Shown here one piece after another: positions 1 to 7,120 of a stretch of 64,000 nt of DNA. The stretch comes from Gammaproteobacteria bacterium (lineage in GTDB: Bacteria; Pseudomonadota; Gammaproteobacteria; Ga0077536), in the NCBI GenBank assembly GCA_016209015.1, contig JACQWY010000049.1, positions 1-64,000 on the forward strand, read 5' to 3'. The notes under the pieces are model-generated. The model did not search any database. It worked only from the letters and a program-made list of their open reading frames with translations, and was not told the origin of the DNA. Within the stretch, counting starts at the first letter, position 1; every line of letters starts with the position of its first letter. Made by a program: the position numbers and the translations under genes.

Positions 1-7
1 TCGTAGA

Positions 8-167
8 TTAAGGAAGCTCTGAATAAGTCCATCCTGGACTTTTCAGAGCGCGGCCGGCAAGAAGCGTGGTTCTTGCCGGCCTCCCGTGAACAATGGCTTA
101 CGCCACTGTTCACGGCGGCACATCCCTGTGCCGCAGGAAGCCCTGAACTTATTCAGAGCTTCCTTAA
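8..167. repeat. MITE-like element with 21-bp perfect inverted ends and four internal hairpins
   Basis: The ends at 8-28 (TTAAGGAAGCTCTGAATAAG...) and 147-167 are perfect 21-bp inverted repeats. Between them lie three strong hairpins: stem 52-63/70-81 (12 bp), stem 84-92/107-115 (9 bp) and stem 115-122/127-134 (8 bp). The left end can also fold on itself (CTCTGA and GTCC at 17-30 pair with GGAC and TCAGAG at 36-48). No coding capacity is seen. A shortened relative (TTAAGGAAGCTCTG ... ATTCAGAG) occurs at 51582-51609. The structure fits a non-autonomous miniature element or a composite REP/BIME-like element; mobility is inference. Confidence 0.7.
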
Positions 168-183
168 GAAACGATAATAAAAT

Positions 184-216
184 ATCCTTTCCTAAGGCAT
201 TTGCTTAGGAAAGGAT
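184..216 (+). promoter_or_regulatory. Hairpin operator / RBS-overlapping inverted repeat of the Fic gene
   Basis: ATCCTTTCCTAAG (184-196) is a perfect 13-bp inverted match to CTTAGGAAAGGAT (204-216), loop GCATTTG. The right arm holds the only purine-rich ribosome-binding candidate (AGGAAAGG, 207-214) before the GTG start at 226, and AAAGGATCCTTT (210-221) is itself a 12-bp palindrome. A GATAAT -10 candidate lies at 173-178. The layout fits an operator for a DNA-binding autorepressor, possibly the winged-helix end of the Fic protein itself, or a translational switch. Binding by Fic is inference. Confidence 0.55.
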
Positions 217-225
217 CCTTTCCCA

Positions 226-1401
226 GTGGCCGGGACCAAGTCCTCCAACGCGCGACTCGGGCATTACCTCGTCACCGCCGTGGGCGGCGAACAAGTTCGC
301 TCGTTCGTGCCCCCGCCGCTGCCCCCCAATCCGCCTCTGCGAATCGAGGATCTTTACGGTCTCCTGGAAGAAGCCAATCGCGCACTCGGCCGCCTGGACG
401 GCGTGACTTCGATACTGCCGGACACTCCGTTGTTCCTATACATGTACGTCCGTAAAGAAGCGCTGCTGTCATCTCAGATCGAGGGCACGCAGTCGTCACT
501 CTCCGACCTCTTGTTATTCGAGAGCGACGAGGTACCTGGCGTGCCAATCGACGACGTGCAGGAAGTCTCGAACTACGTTGCGGCCATGACGACGGGCTTG
601 GAACGAATTCGAGGCGGGTTCCCGTTGTCGCTACGCCTCATTAAAGAAATCCATGATGTACTCCTGGCAAAGGGCCGAGGGAGTACCAAGCAACCGGGAG
701 CGTTCCGACGCTCGCAGAATTGGATCGGGGGTGCTCGGCCCGGAAACGCGCTTTATGTGCCGCCGCCTCCGCATCTGGTCCTTGAACTGATGAGCGATCT
801 CGAAAAGTTCATGCACGCACCGGCAGTCCCCTTGCCGTTGCTGATCAAGGCCGCCCTGATCCATGTGCAATTCGAAACCATCCATCCTTTCCTGGATGGC
901 AACGGGCGCTTGGGGCGACTGCTGATTACTTTTCTGCTGTGCGCGGAGGGCGCGCTCAAAGAGCCGATTCTGTACTTGAGCTTGTTCTTCAAGCGCAATC
1001 GCGGCCAGTACTACGCGCTCCTGCAACGGGTTCGTCAAAATGGTGACTGGGAAGCTTGGCTGGAATTCTTTCTCAGCGGCGTAAAGGAAACCTCTGAGCA
1101 GGCCGCGCAAACTGCCCGGCAAATCATCGCGCTGTTCGAAGCCGATCGCCGGAAGATTGAGCAACTCGGGCGGCCTGCCGCGTCCGCGTTACGTGTGCAT
1201 CAATACTTGCAGGCCCGCCCGATTCTCTCGGTGCCAACCGCCGCGAAAGCGCTAAAACTGTCCGCGCCTACCGTGAGGAAATCGATCGGCCATCTGGTTG
1301 ACCTCGAGATTCTGCGCGAACCCAAGGCACGGCTGCGCGGTCGAGTGTTCGTTTACGGCGGCTACATCGATATGCTCAATCAGGGGACGGAGCCGATCTA
1401 A
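226..1401 (+). CDS. Fic family protein (putative AMPylase) with C-terminal winged helix
   Basis: 391 aa with a GTG start just after an inverted-repeat operator. Fic enzymes transfer AMP or related groups from nucleotides to target proteins. The catalytic loop HPFLDGNGRLGR lies at about residues 220-231 and fits HxFx(D/E)GNGRxxR, so the active site looks intact. The N-terminal Fic_N region carries SSQIEG near residue 82, which fits the (S/T)xxxE(G/N) autoinhibitory helix of class II Fic proteins. The C-terminus (about 320-375, ending in TAAKALKLSAPTVRKSIGHL) looks like a helix-turn-helix, typical of the Fic/DUF4172-like chromosomal type. The gene is visibly less GC-rich than its neighbours and flanks a repeat and two gene relics, suggesting horizontal acquisition. 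Target unknown. Confidence 0.9.
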   Translation: MAGTKSSNARLGHYLVTAVGGEQVRSFVPPPLPPNPPLRIEDLYGLLEEANRALGRLDGVTSILPDTPLFLYMYVRKEALLSSQIEGTQSSLSDLLLFESDEVPGVPIDDVQEVSNYVAAMTTGLERIRGGFPLSLRLIKEIHDVLLAKGRGSTKQPGAFRRSQNWIGGARPGNALYVPPPPHLVLELMSDLEKFMHAPAVPLPLLIKAALIHVQFETIHPFLDGNGRLGRLLITFLLCAEGALKEPILYLSLFFKRNRGQYYALLQRVRQNGDWEAWLEFFLSGVKETSEQAAQTARQIIALFEADRRKIEQLGRPAASALRVHQYLQARPILSVPTAAKALKLSAPTVRKSIGHLVDLEILREPKARLRGRVFVYGGYIDMLNQGTEPI

Positions 1402-1531
1402 ATTTCGCCGAAAGCATTTGACGCACGCGATCATCGTGAACGGGCTACCTAGAAAAAGTCGAAGCTAGGGCATGTTCGTTTTTTCCAAGGCAACATCGGA
1501 CTGCGAAAGGCAAGCGAAGGCAATCCACATC

Positions 1532-1840
1532 ATGACCGAAGCTGCCACTTGTCGTGAGTTCGTCACGCTAAAGCTAGTCGATGTGGGATGGGGCTGCGCG
1601 CCGCACTTTATCGGCGAGCCGCGCACGTTTGCCAACGGCTGCATCATCGTCACGGGCGGTCGCGTGCGGCGCGGCAAGCAGAAACGTGCCGATTATCTGC
1701 TGTACTTCCGACGCGACTATCCACTGGCTGTCGTGGAAGCACGAGCAGCGCGTGGCAGTCCTCCTCGTTCGGCGCTTCCGCAATCTTCTGCAGCCTCCCG
1801 GCCGTGTAGTCACACGGCTGCCGGCGCGGGGCTTACATAG
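1532..1840 (+). pseudogene. N-terminal fragment of a type I restriction subunit (hsdR')
   Basis: From ATG 1532 the translation MTEAATCREFVTLKLVDVGW... through GGRVRRGKQKRADYLLYF and RRDYPLAVVEA matches the start of HsdR restriction subunits (EcoKI-like branch), which are usually about 800-1100 aa. Similarity stops after VVEA near 1745; the rest of the frame (RGSPPRSALP...) is unlike HsdR and ends at 1840. Motor and nuclease domains are absent. It is a relic, and of a different HsdR branch from the fragment at 32774. It lies back to back with another degraded gene, so the junction near 1745-1800 is probably a deletion scar. Confidence 0.75.
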
Positions 1841-2136
1841 CGACCTGGGGGAGCGTGCGGGCTCGTCGAGACTCGAGCCCACCGCCCCTGCAACTCGGCC
1901 ACGCAGTCCGTGGGGATGAACAGTGGTGAACCGCAGGTGGGACAAAAGCCGCGACTGACGCGCCGACCACTTTCGGCGACCACGTCGCAATACGTGGCGT
2001 CGCCGTCCACCGTAAGCCCCGCACGCGGCGTCTCGAGCATGGCGCAGAACGCGCTGCCGCTCGCGCGCTGGCAGCGCGGCAACGGCAATTCGAGAAGAAC
2101 GCGTGCCTGGTACCGACCGCCATCCTCGTGCCACAA
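1775..2136 (-). pseudogene. Degraded GFA-family (glutathione-dependent formaldehyde-activating enzyme-like) gene
   Basis: On the minus strand the frame from 2136 reads RCQRASGSAFCAM, then GFCPTCGSPLF, which are hallmarks of GFA-family zinc proteins (second zinc-site CQxxSG and the FCxxCGS motif). The expected N-terminal GGCxCGxVRY motif is missing and replaced by GGRYQARVLLELP. The conserved C-terminal VGSLDEP motif appears only in another frame (GSSLDEPARSP, inside the 1574-2152 frame), which implies a frameshift. The remnant therefore looks non-functional. It lies between the hsdR' relic and the ABC-F gene. Confidence 0.6.
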
Positions 2137-2198
2137 AATTTCTCACCGCCACGACCCCTCACTGGCTATCATGCACGACCCTGACACGAACCCCGGCC

Positions 2199-3866
2199 AT
2201 GATCATCCTCAAGAACGTCACGCTACGCCGCGGCACGAAGGTGCTGCTCGACAACACGTCCGTCACCATCAATCCCGGCGAAACCGTCGGCCTCGTCGGC
2301 CGTAACGGGGCGGGCAAATCGAGCCTGTTCGGTCTGCTCGACGGCTCTCTGCACGAAGACGCGGGCGAGTGCTCGATCCCTTCGCAATGGCGGATGGCGC
2401 AGGTCGCGCAGGACATGCCGGAGACCGAACAGAGCGCCACCGAGTTCGTCATCGAAGGCGACACCGTGCTCGTCGCGGCGCAGGCGGAAGTGCAGGCGGC
2501 CGAGGAGAGCGGCGACGGCATGCGCATGGGCAACGCCTACATGGCGCTGCACGACGCCGGTGCGCACGACGCCGAAGCGCGCGCGCGTGCAATGATTCTC
2601 GGCCTCGGCTTCAAGATCTCCGAGCTCGACAATCCGGTGAGCACGTTCTCCGGCGGTTGGCGCATGCGTCTGCAGCTCGCCCGCGCGCTGATGTGTCCCT
2701 CCGATCTGCTGCTGCTCGACGAGCCGACGAATCACCTCGACCTCGACGCCCTCGTCTGGCTCGAAGCCTGGCTGAAGCGCTATGCGGGCACCGTGCTCGT
2801 CATCAGCCACGATCGCGAGTTCCTGGATTCGATCACGCGCGTCACCGTCCACATCGAGAACGCGAAGTTGCAGCGCTACAGCGGCAATTACAGCGCGTTC
2901 GAAGACCTGCGCGCCGAGCAGATGCTGCTGCAGCAGGCCGCGATGGCGAAGCAGGCCGAGAAGATCGCGCATCTGCAGAAGTTCATCGATCGCTTCAAGG
3001 CGAAAGCGAGCAAGGCGAAGCAGGCGCAGAGCCGCGTCAAGGCGCTCGAACGCATGGAGAAGATCGCGCCCGTGCTGACGGACGCGGAATTCACGTTCGA
3101 ATTCCAGGAGCCCGTGAATCTGCCGAACCCGATGCTCGTGATGCAGAAAGTGGCCATCGGCTATCCGCCGCCCGAGGACGCACCCGCGGACGCCTCGCCC
3201 ACTGTCATCGCGCGCAACATCAGCCGCTCCGTGCACGCCGGCCAGCGCATCGGCATCCTCGGTGCGAACGGGCAGGGCAAGTCGACGCTGGTCAAGACGA
3301 TCGCCCGCGCGCTCACGCCGCTGAGCGGCGAAGTCGTCGAGGGCCGCGGGCTGAACATCGGCTATTTCGCGCAGCAGGAGCTCGACGTCCTGCGCCCCGC
3401 GGATTCGCCCATGGAACACATGATCGATCTCGCGAAGGAGACGATCGCGGCCGGCCGCAGCGGCTGGGTCAGCGCGCGTGAACAGGATCTGCGCAACTTC
3501 CTCGGCTCGTTCAATTTCAGCGGCGACATGGTCAAGCAGGCCGTCGGCACGATGAGCGGTGGCGAGAAGGCGCGGCTCGTGCTCTGCATGATCGTCTGGC
3601 AGCGCCCGAATCTGCTGCTGCTCGACGAACCGACGAACCACCTCGATCTCTCGACGCGCGAAGCACTCGGTGTCGCGCTCAACGAATTCGAAGGCACCGT
3701 CATGCTCGTCAGTCACGATCGCGCGCTGCTGCGCGCGGTGTGCGACGAATTCTGGCTCGTCTCGCGCGGCGGCATCAAACCCTTCGACGGCGACCTCGAG
3801 GACTACCAGCGTTATCTACTCGACGAGGCGAAGCGCGTGCGGGACGCGGAACGGAAGAGCGCTTGA
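2199..3866 (+). CDS. ABC-F family ATP-binding protein (YheS/EttA-like)
   Basis: 555 aa from ATG 2199 (MIILKNVTLRRGTKV...); the open frame runs further upstream but those codons cross the GFA relic. Two ABC ATPase domains lie in one chain with no membrane segments. First: Walker A GRNGAGKSS (about 34-42), signature FSGGWRMRLQLA, Walker B LLLLDEPTNHLDLD. Second: GANGQGKST (about 355-363), signature MSGGEKARLVL, LLLLDEPTNHLDL. The lysine- and alanine-rich linker (MAKQAEKIAHLQKFIDRFKA) is the P-site tRNA interaction motif region of ABC-F proteins. These proteins act on ribosomes rather than in transport. The first signature with GGW and the LDALVWLEAWL stretch resemble YheS. It ends convergently with the HAD gene across a nested inverted repeat. 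Confidence 0.9.
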   Translation: MIILKNVTLRRGTKVLLDNTSVTINPGETVGLVGRNGAGKSSLFGLLDGSLHEDAGECSIPSQWRMAQVAQDMPETEQSATEFVIEGDTVLVAAQAEVQAAEESGDGMRMGNAYMALHDAGAHDAEARARAMILGLGFKISELDNPVSTFSGGWRMRLQLARALMCPSDLLLLDEPTNHLDLDALVWLEAWLKRYAGTVLVISHDREFLDSITRVTVHIENAKLQRYSGNYSAFEDLRAEQMLLQQAAMAKQAEKIAHLQKFIDRFKAKASKAKQAQSRVKALERMEKIAPVLTDAEFTFEFQEPVNLPNPMLVMQKVAIGYPPPEDAPADASPTVIARNISRSVHAGQRIGILGANGQGKSTLVKTIARALTPLSGEVVEGRGLNIGYFAQQELDVLRPADSPMEHMIDLAKETIAAGRSGWVSAREQDLRNFLGSFNFSGDMVKQAVGTMSGGEKARLVLCMIVWQRPNLLLLDEPTNHLDLSTREALGVALNEFEGTVMLVSHDRALLRAVCDEFWLVSRGGIKPFDGDLEDYQRYLLDEAKRVRDAERKSA

Positions 3867-3884
3867 ATCGCCGACCGCGATCTT

Positions 3885-3988
3885 CGTAGGTCCGTAGCCG
3901 CAGGCGTAATCGGACGCTGGCACCGTTTGAAGACGTGATGGCCCGAGATTCGGAACGTCCGATTACGCTTGCGCTGATCGGACCTACG
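3885..3988. repeat. Nested inverted repeat (GTAGGTCCG...CGGACCTAC family) between convergent genes
   Basis: CGTAGGTCCG (3885-3894) pairs with CGGACCTACG (3979-3988), and CGCAGGCGTAATCGGACG pairs imperfectly with CGTCCGATTACGCTTGCG (3956-3973). The whole can form one long imperfect stem between the stops of the ABC-F and HAD genes. The GTAGGTC(C)GATTACGC motif recurs at 39459-39486 and, in part, at 20417-20450. This is typical of REP-like intergenic repeats. No T-tract follows, so terminator function is not evident. Confidence 0.7.
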
Positions 3989-3994
3989 AGGGCT

Positions 3995-4828
3995 TTAACG
4001 TCCCAGACACCGCGCACACAACTCCGCGAACTCCCGAAAATCCCGCACCACGACGTCCGGCACGTGCGGGTAGGCCGCGTTCCCCGGGAAATAGCGATCG
4101 AGCCAGGCGTCTTCCCAGCCCGCACCGTTGAAGAAGACGCTCGTCACGCCGGCGCGCTTCGCGGTCGCGACGTCCGTCGTACTGTCGCCGACGTACCAGT
4201 TCTCCGGACCCGGCGGGCTCGGGATGCCGAGACGTCCGAGCGCGAGCAGCAGTGAATCGGGGGCGGGCTTGCGACGGGTGACGTCGCCGCCGCCGACGAC
4301 CACGTCGAAGAGCTCCCGCCAACTCCCGCCCTCGACGACGGCGAGCTCATGGTCGAGGAATTCGCGCTCGCGATTCGAGAGCAGGCCGAGCGTGATGCCG
4401 GCGCTGCGCAGTGCACGCAGCGTCCCGCGTTCCTCGCCGCCCAGCGGATGGACCTCGCCGAAGTGATTGCGATAGCAGACGTTGAACACGAGGTGCGCGG
4501 CATGCTTTGCGCGGTCGTCGTGGCCGAACAGGATTTCGAATAAATCGGAGCGCGACACGCGTCGCTCGGCACGGATCTTCGGATGGAGCTGGCGGTGCTC
4601 GCGCACGTATTCGAGGAGGCGGGCATCTTCCGGCGTCTTCGAGGCCTCGGGCGCGAGCAGCCTGGCGACGAGCCCGAGCGCGTCGAGCTGCGGCAGCATG
4701 TCGTCCATCGCCGCATACATCGCGTCGTGCGTGTCGACGAGCGTCGCGTGCCAGTCGAAGAGTATCACCGCGGGTCGCGCGAGCGATTCCACGACCTCCG
4801 GATCCCTCGCGTGCGGCAGGCGCTTCAT
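3995..4828 (-). CDS. HAD-superfamily hydrolase (phosphatase-like) with variant DWHAT motif
   Basis: 277 aa, cytosolic. Motif I reads ILFDWHATLVDT (about residues 22-33), with the nucleophilic Asp but His in place of the usual second Asp of DxDxT. Motif II is LLSNRE, motif III lysine lies in RRKPAP and motif IV in YVGDSTTDVATAKRAG, all in the right order. The cap region between motifs I and II is helical, as in subclass I HADs. Substrate unknown; phosphoglycolate-phosphatase-like proteins are the nearest general group. The second Asp normally acts as general acid/base, so its replacement could change activity. Forty bases downstream of the VOC gene on the same strand, so probably co-transcribed. 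Confidence 0.8.
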   Translation of the reverse strand: MKRLPHARDPEVVESLARPAVILFDWHATLVDTHDAMYAAMDDMLPQLDALGLVARLLAPEASKTPEDARLLEYVREHRQLHPKIRAERRVSRSDLFEILFGHDDRAKHAAHLVFNVCYRNHFGEVHPLGGEERGTLRALRSAGITLGLLSNREREFLDHELAVVEGGSWRELFDVVVGGGDVTRRKPAPDSLLLALGRLGIPSPPGPENWYVGDSTTDVATAKRAGVTSVFFNGAGWEDAWLDRYFPGNAAYPHVPDVVVRDFREFAELCARCLGR

Positions 4829-4868
4829 GGCCGTTCGAGTATACGCCGACGGGGAATCGCGGCGCCGT

Positions 4869-5348
4869 TCACCCGCGCCGTGCCGCCTCGATCGCCGCGA
4901 CGTCGATCTTGCCCATCGTCATCATCGCCTCGAACGCGCGCCGCGCGACGGCGGGATCCGGATCGGCAATCGCCGCGGTCAGGACGCGCGGCGTGATTTG
5001 CCACATCACGCCCCATCTGTCCTTGCACCAGCCGCACACGTTCTCCTCGCCGCCGTTGCCGACGATGGCATTCCACAGGCGATCGGTTTCGCCCTGATCG
5101 TCCGTCGCTATCTGGAACGAGAAAGCCTCGCTGTGTTTGACCCCTGCGCCGCCGTTCAGGCCGAGACAGGGGATGCCGCACACCGTGAACTCCACGGTCA
5201 GCACATCGCCGCGTTTGCCGGCCGGGTAGTCGCTGGGCGCCCGAAAAACGGTCCCGACTTTGCTGTCGGGGAATGTCTTCGCATAGAACTCCGCCGCGTC
5301 CAGGGCCGAGCCGTCGTACCAGAGGCAGATCGTGTTCTTCGGGGTCAT
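4869..5348 (-). CDS. VOC family protein (PhnB / 3-demethylubiquinone methyltransferase-like domain)
   Basis: 159 aa. The sequence MTPKNTICLWYDGSALDAAEFYAKTFPDS, then LNGG, SFQIATDDQGETDRLW and GWCKDRWGVMWQITP is the signature of the small PhnB-like glyoxalase/VOC proteins (Pfam 3-dmu-9_3-mt). Despite the Pfam name these are not proven methyltransferases; most have no assigned reaction. The C-terminal helix (RAFEAMMTMGKIDVAAIEAA) is the usual extension. It precedes the HAD gene by 40 bp on the same strand. Function unknown beyond family. Confidence 0.85.
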   Translation of the reverse strand: MTPKNTICLWYDGSALDAAEFYAKTFPDSKVGTVFRAPSDYPAGKRGDVLTVEFTVCGIPCLGLNGGAGVKHSEAFSFQIATDDQGETDRLWNAIVGNGGEENVCGWCKDRWGVMWQITPRVLTAAIADPDPAVARRAFEAMMTMGKIDVAAIEAARRG

Positions 5349-5468
5349 GGGCTATCTCCAGGTTGGGAATTCAGCGCACAGGCGGGCCTGCCGCCGCGCG
5401 GTGCGCCGCACGCGGCATGCTTCCATGCAGACCACGCCGCGGGCCGCTCGGTTCGCCCCGCGGCGCCG

Positions 5469-6323
5469 TCACCGCGGCATGTCCGGATATCGGGAGGCGA
5501 CGGCATCGGGCTTCAATTTCTCCAGCCACCCGAGCGTCGCCGACATCCGGGCCGCGAGATCCATCACCACCGGCGCGAGCTCGCGCAGGCGTTGCGGCGT
5601 GAGGCGGTCGAGCGGACCGGAGATGCCGAGCGCGGCGACGGCCTTGCCGTCGACACCGCGGATGACGGCGGCGAGTCCGCCGACGCCGTCGCGCCACTCG
5701 CCGCAGTTGACGGCATGGCCCGCGCGCGCCACGGACGCGAGCTCGGCGCGCAACGCGTCGCGCGTGACGAGCGTGGCCGCCGTGCAGCGGGGCAGGGTGG
5801 CGGGCAGGGCATCGAGCGCGTTCGCCGGCTGCGCGGCGAGCAGCGCCTTGCCGGTCGCGACGGCGTGCGCCGGCGCGCGCCCGCCGATCTCCGAATACGC
5901 CCGCACCGGCTGGCTGCTCTCGATTTTCTCGAGATAAACGACCTCGAGGCCGTCGAGGACGGAGAGGTGCACGGTCTCGCGCGAGCCGTGCGCGAGCGTC
6001 GCCATGAAACCGGGCGCGATCTGCTGGAGGCTGCTCATGTCCATGTCGGCGAGGCCGAGCGCGAGCGCTTTCGTCGTGATCGCGTAACGTCCGCCGGCCG
6101 GCTCGCGATGGACGTAACCGGCGTGCATCAGCGTGCGCAGTGTGCGATGGGCGTTGCTGCGCGTGAGGCCGACGCGGGCGGCGAGCTCGTCGATGACGCG
6201 GGGCGCCGGACGCGTGCTCGCGAGCGCTTCGAGCATGGCGAGTCCTTTCAGCAGAGTCTTGTCCAACGAAATCCCACTATTTGAAAATGCGCGGCGCTGA
6301 CTCGGGTGCCTGAATTGGTGCAC
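5469..6323 (-). CDS. IclR family transcriptional regulator
   Basis: Up to 284 aa. N-terminal winged helix (KTLLKGLAMLEALA ... RVGLTRSNAHRTLRTLMHAGYV), then the IclR effector-binding domain (YLEKIESSQPVRAYSEIGGRAPAHA, ATGKALLA, GVGGLAAVIRG). The start is uncertain: a TTG at 6266 (then DKTLLKGL) would give 265 aa, the usual IclR length, and would put an AT-rich operator-like stretch (6269-6287) upstream rather than inside the gene. It is divergent from the SCO1-like gene. IclR proteins usually control adjacent catabolic genes; the target here could be the plus-strand run that follows. Confidence 0.88.
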   Translation of the reverse strand: MHQFRHPSQRRAFSNSGISLDKTLLKGLAMLEALASTRPAPRVIDELAARVGLTRSNAHRTLRTLMHAGYVHREPAGGRYAITTKALALGLADMDMSSLQQIAPGFMATLAHGSRETVHLSVLDGLEVVYLEKIESSQPVRAYSEIGGRAPAHAVATGKALLAAQPANALDALPATLPRCTAATLVTRDALRAELASVARAGHAVNCGEWRDGVGGLAAVIRGVDGKAVAALGISGPLDRLTPQRLRELAPVVMDLAARMSATLGWLEKLKPDAVASRYPDMPR

Positions 6324-6383
6324 GTGAGATACACTGCGACCTATCGCCGCAGCGCCGAGTAAGAAATCCCAGTATTCGGGATA
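6269..6383. promoter_or_regulatory. Putative IclR operator pair in the divergent iclR / SCO1 region
   Basis: Two similar sequences, AATCCCACTATTTGAAAAT (6269-6287) and AATCCCAGTATTCGGGATAT (6364-6383), lie about 95 bp apart in direct orientation. The second contains ATCCC-7-GGGAT, a short inverted repeat. IclR-type regulators commonly bind short palindromes in their own divergent promoter. The first site is intergenic only if the TTG start at 6266 is the real one. Binding is inference. Confidence 0.35.
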
Positions 6384-6393
6384 TTGTGCCCCT

Positions 6394-7068
6394 TTGAACA
6401 GCCATCGTCACACGCCCCCGATGCCGCCGGCGGCTTCCGAACCGGCGCGCCGGCGTGCGCCCTGTGCGAGCGCGTCCGTCCTCGCTGCCGCGCTGATCCT
6501 GCTTGGCGCGCTTGCGGGCCGGCTCGCCCACCTGCCCGACTTGTCGGATTTGTGGTGGCCGGAGCCGCCGCAGCTCGAGCCGTTCGCACTGACCGACGAG
6601 ACCGGCCGCGAATTCACGGAACGCGCGCTGCTCGGCGCGTGGACGGTACTCTTCTTCGGCTACACGCATTGCCCCGACGTCTGCCCGACGACGCTCGTGA
6701 CGCTCGCGAAGGCGCGCAAAGTCGCGATCGCGACGGGTGCACCGGCGTTCGACGTACTCTTCGTCTCCGTCGATGCGGCGCGCGACACGCCCGAGGTGCT
6801 CGCCCGCTACGTTCGCCATTTCGACGCCGCGATTCACGGCGCGAGCGCGCCCATGGCGGCGCTGCATCTGCTCACCCGTCAGCTCGGCGCGGACTTTGCG
6901 CGTCTCGGCTCGGGTGATCCGGCGGAATACTGGTTCGACCATTCCGCGTCGCTGTTCGTCGTCGCGCCCGACCTGCGCGTCGTCGCGGAGCTCGTCCCGC
7001 CTTTCGACGGCACGACGCTCGCCGCACGCCTGAACACGATCCGCCGATTCATCGAGGCCCGCGGATGA
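6394..7068 (+). CDS. SCO1/SenC family protein (copper chaperone / thioredoxin fold)
   Basis: 224 aa from a TTG at 6394; ATG at 6421 is an alternative. A single N-terminal membrane anchor (about residues 26-45, VLAAALILLGALAGRLA) is followed by a periplasmic thioredoxin-like domain. The copper-binding motif CPDVCP is at C93/C97, with the conserved ligand histidine at about H183 (FDHSASLFVV) and the SVDAARDTPEVL motif, as in SCO1 proteins that help build the CuA site of cytochrome oxidase. No oxidase gene is nearby, so a role in stress or redox sensing is also possible. It heads a plus-strand run with the DUF1329 and DUF1302 genes. Confidence 0.88.
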   Translation: MNSHRHTPPMPPAASEPARRRAPCASASVLAAALILLGALAGRLAHLPDLSDLWWPEPPQLEPFALTDETGREFTERALLGAWTVLFFGYTHCPDVCPTTLVTLAKARKVAIATGAPAFDVLFVSVDAARDTPEVLARYVRHFDAAIHGASAPMAALHLLTRQLGADFARLGSGDPAEYWFDHSASLFVVAPDLRVVAELVPPFDGTTLAARLNTIRRFIEARG

Positions 7069-7120
7069 GCCGCGCCGCCCCGCTTCACTTCGCTCTTCCA
7101 GTCTCGAGGAGGCTTTCCGC

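Noticed and set aside
2223-3716. Long minus-strand frame opposite the ABC-F gene
   Set aside because: Mirror of a clearly coding ABC-F gene, Arg/Leu/Asp-rich with no domain; the same holds for 8701-10269, 12043-14094, 40726-43188 and 47403-50189.
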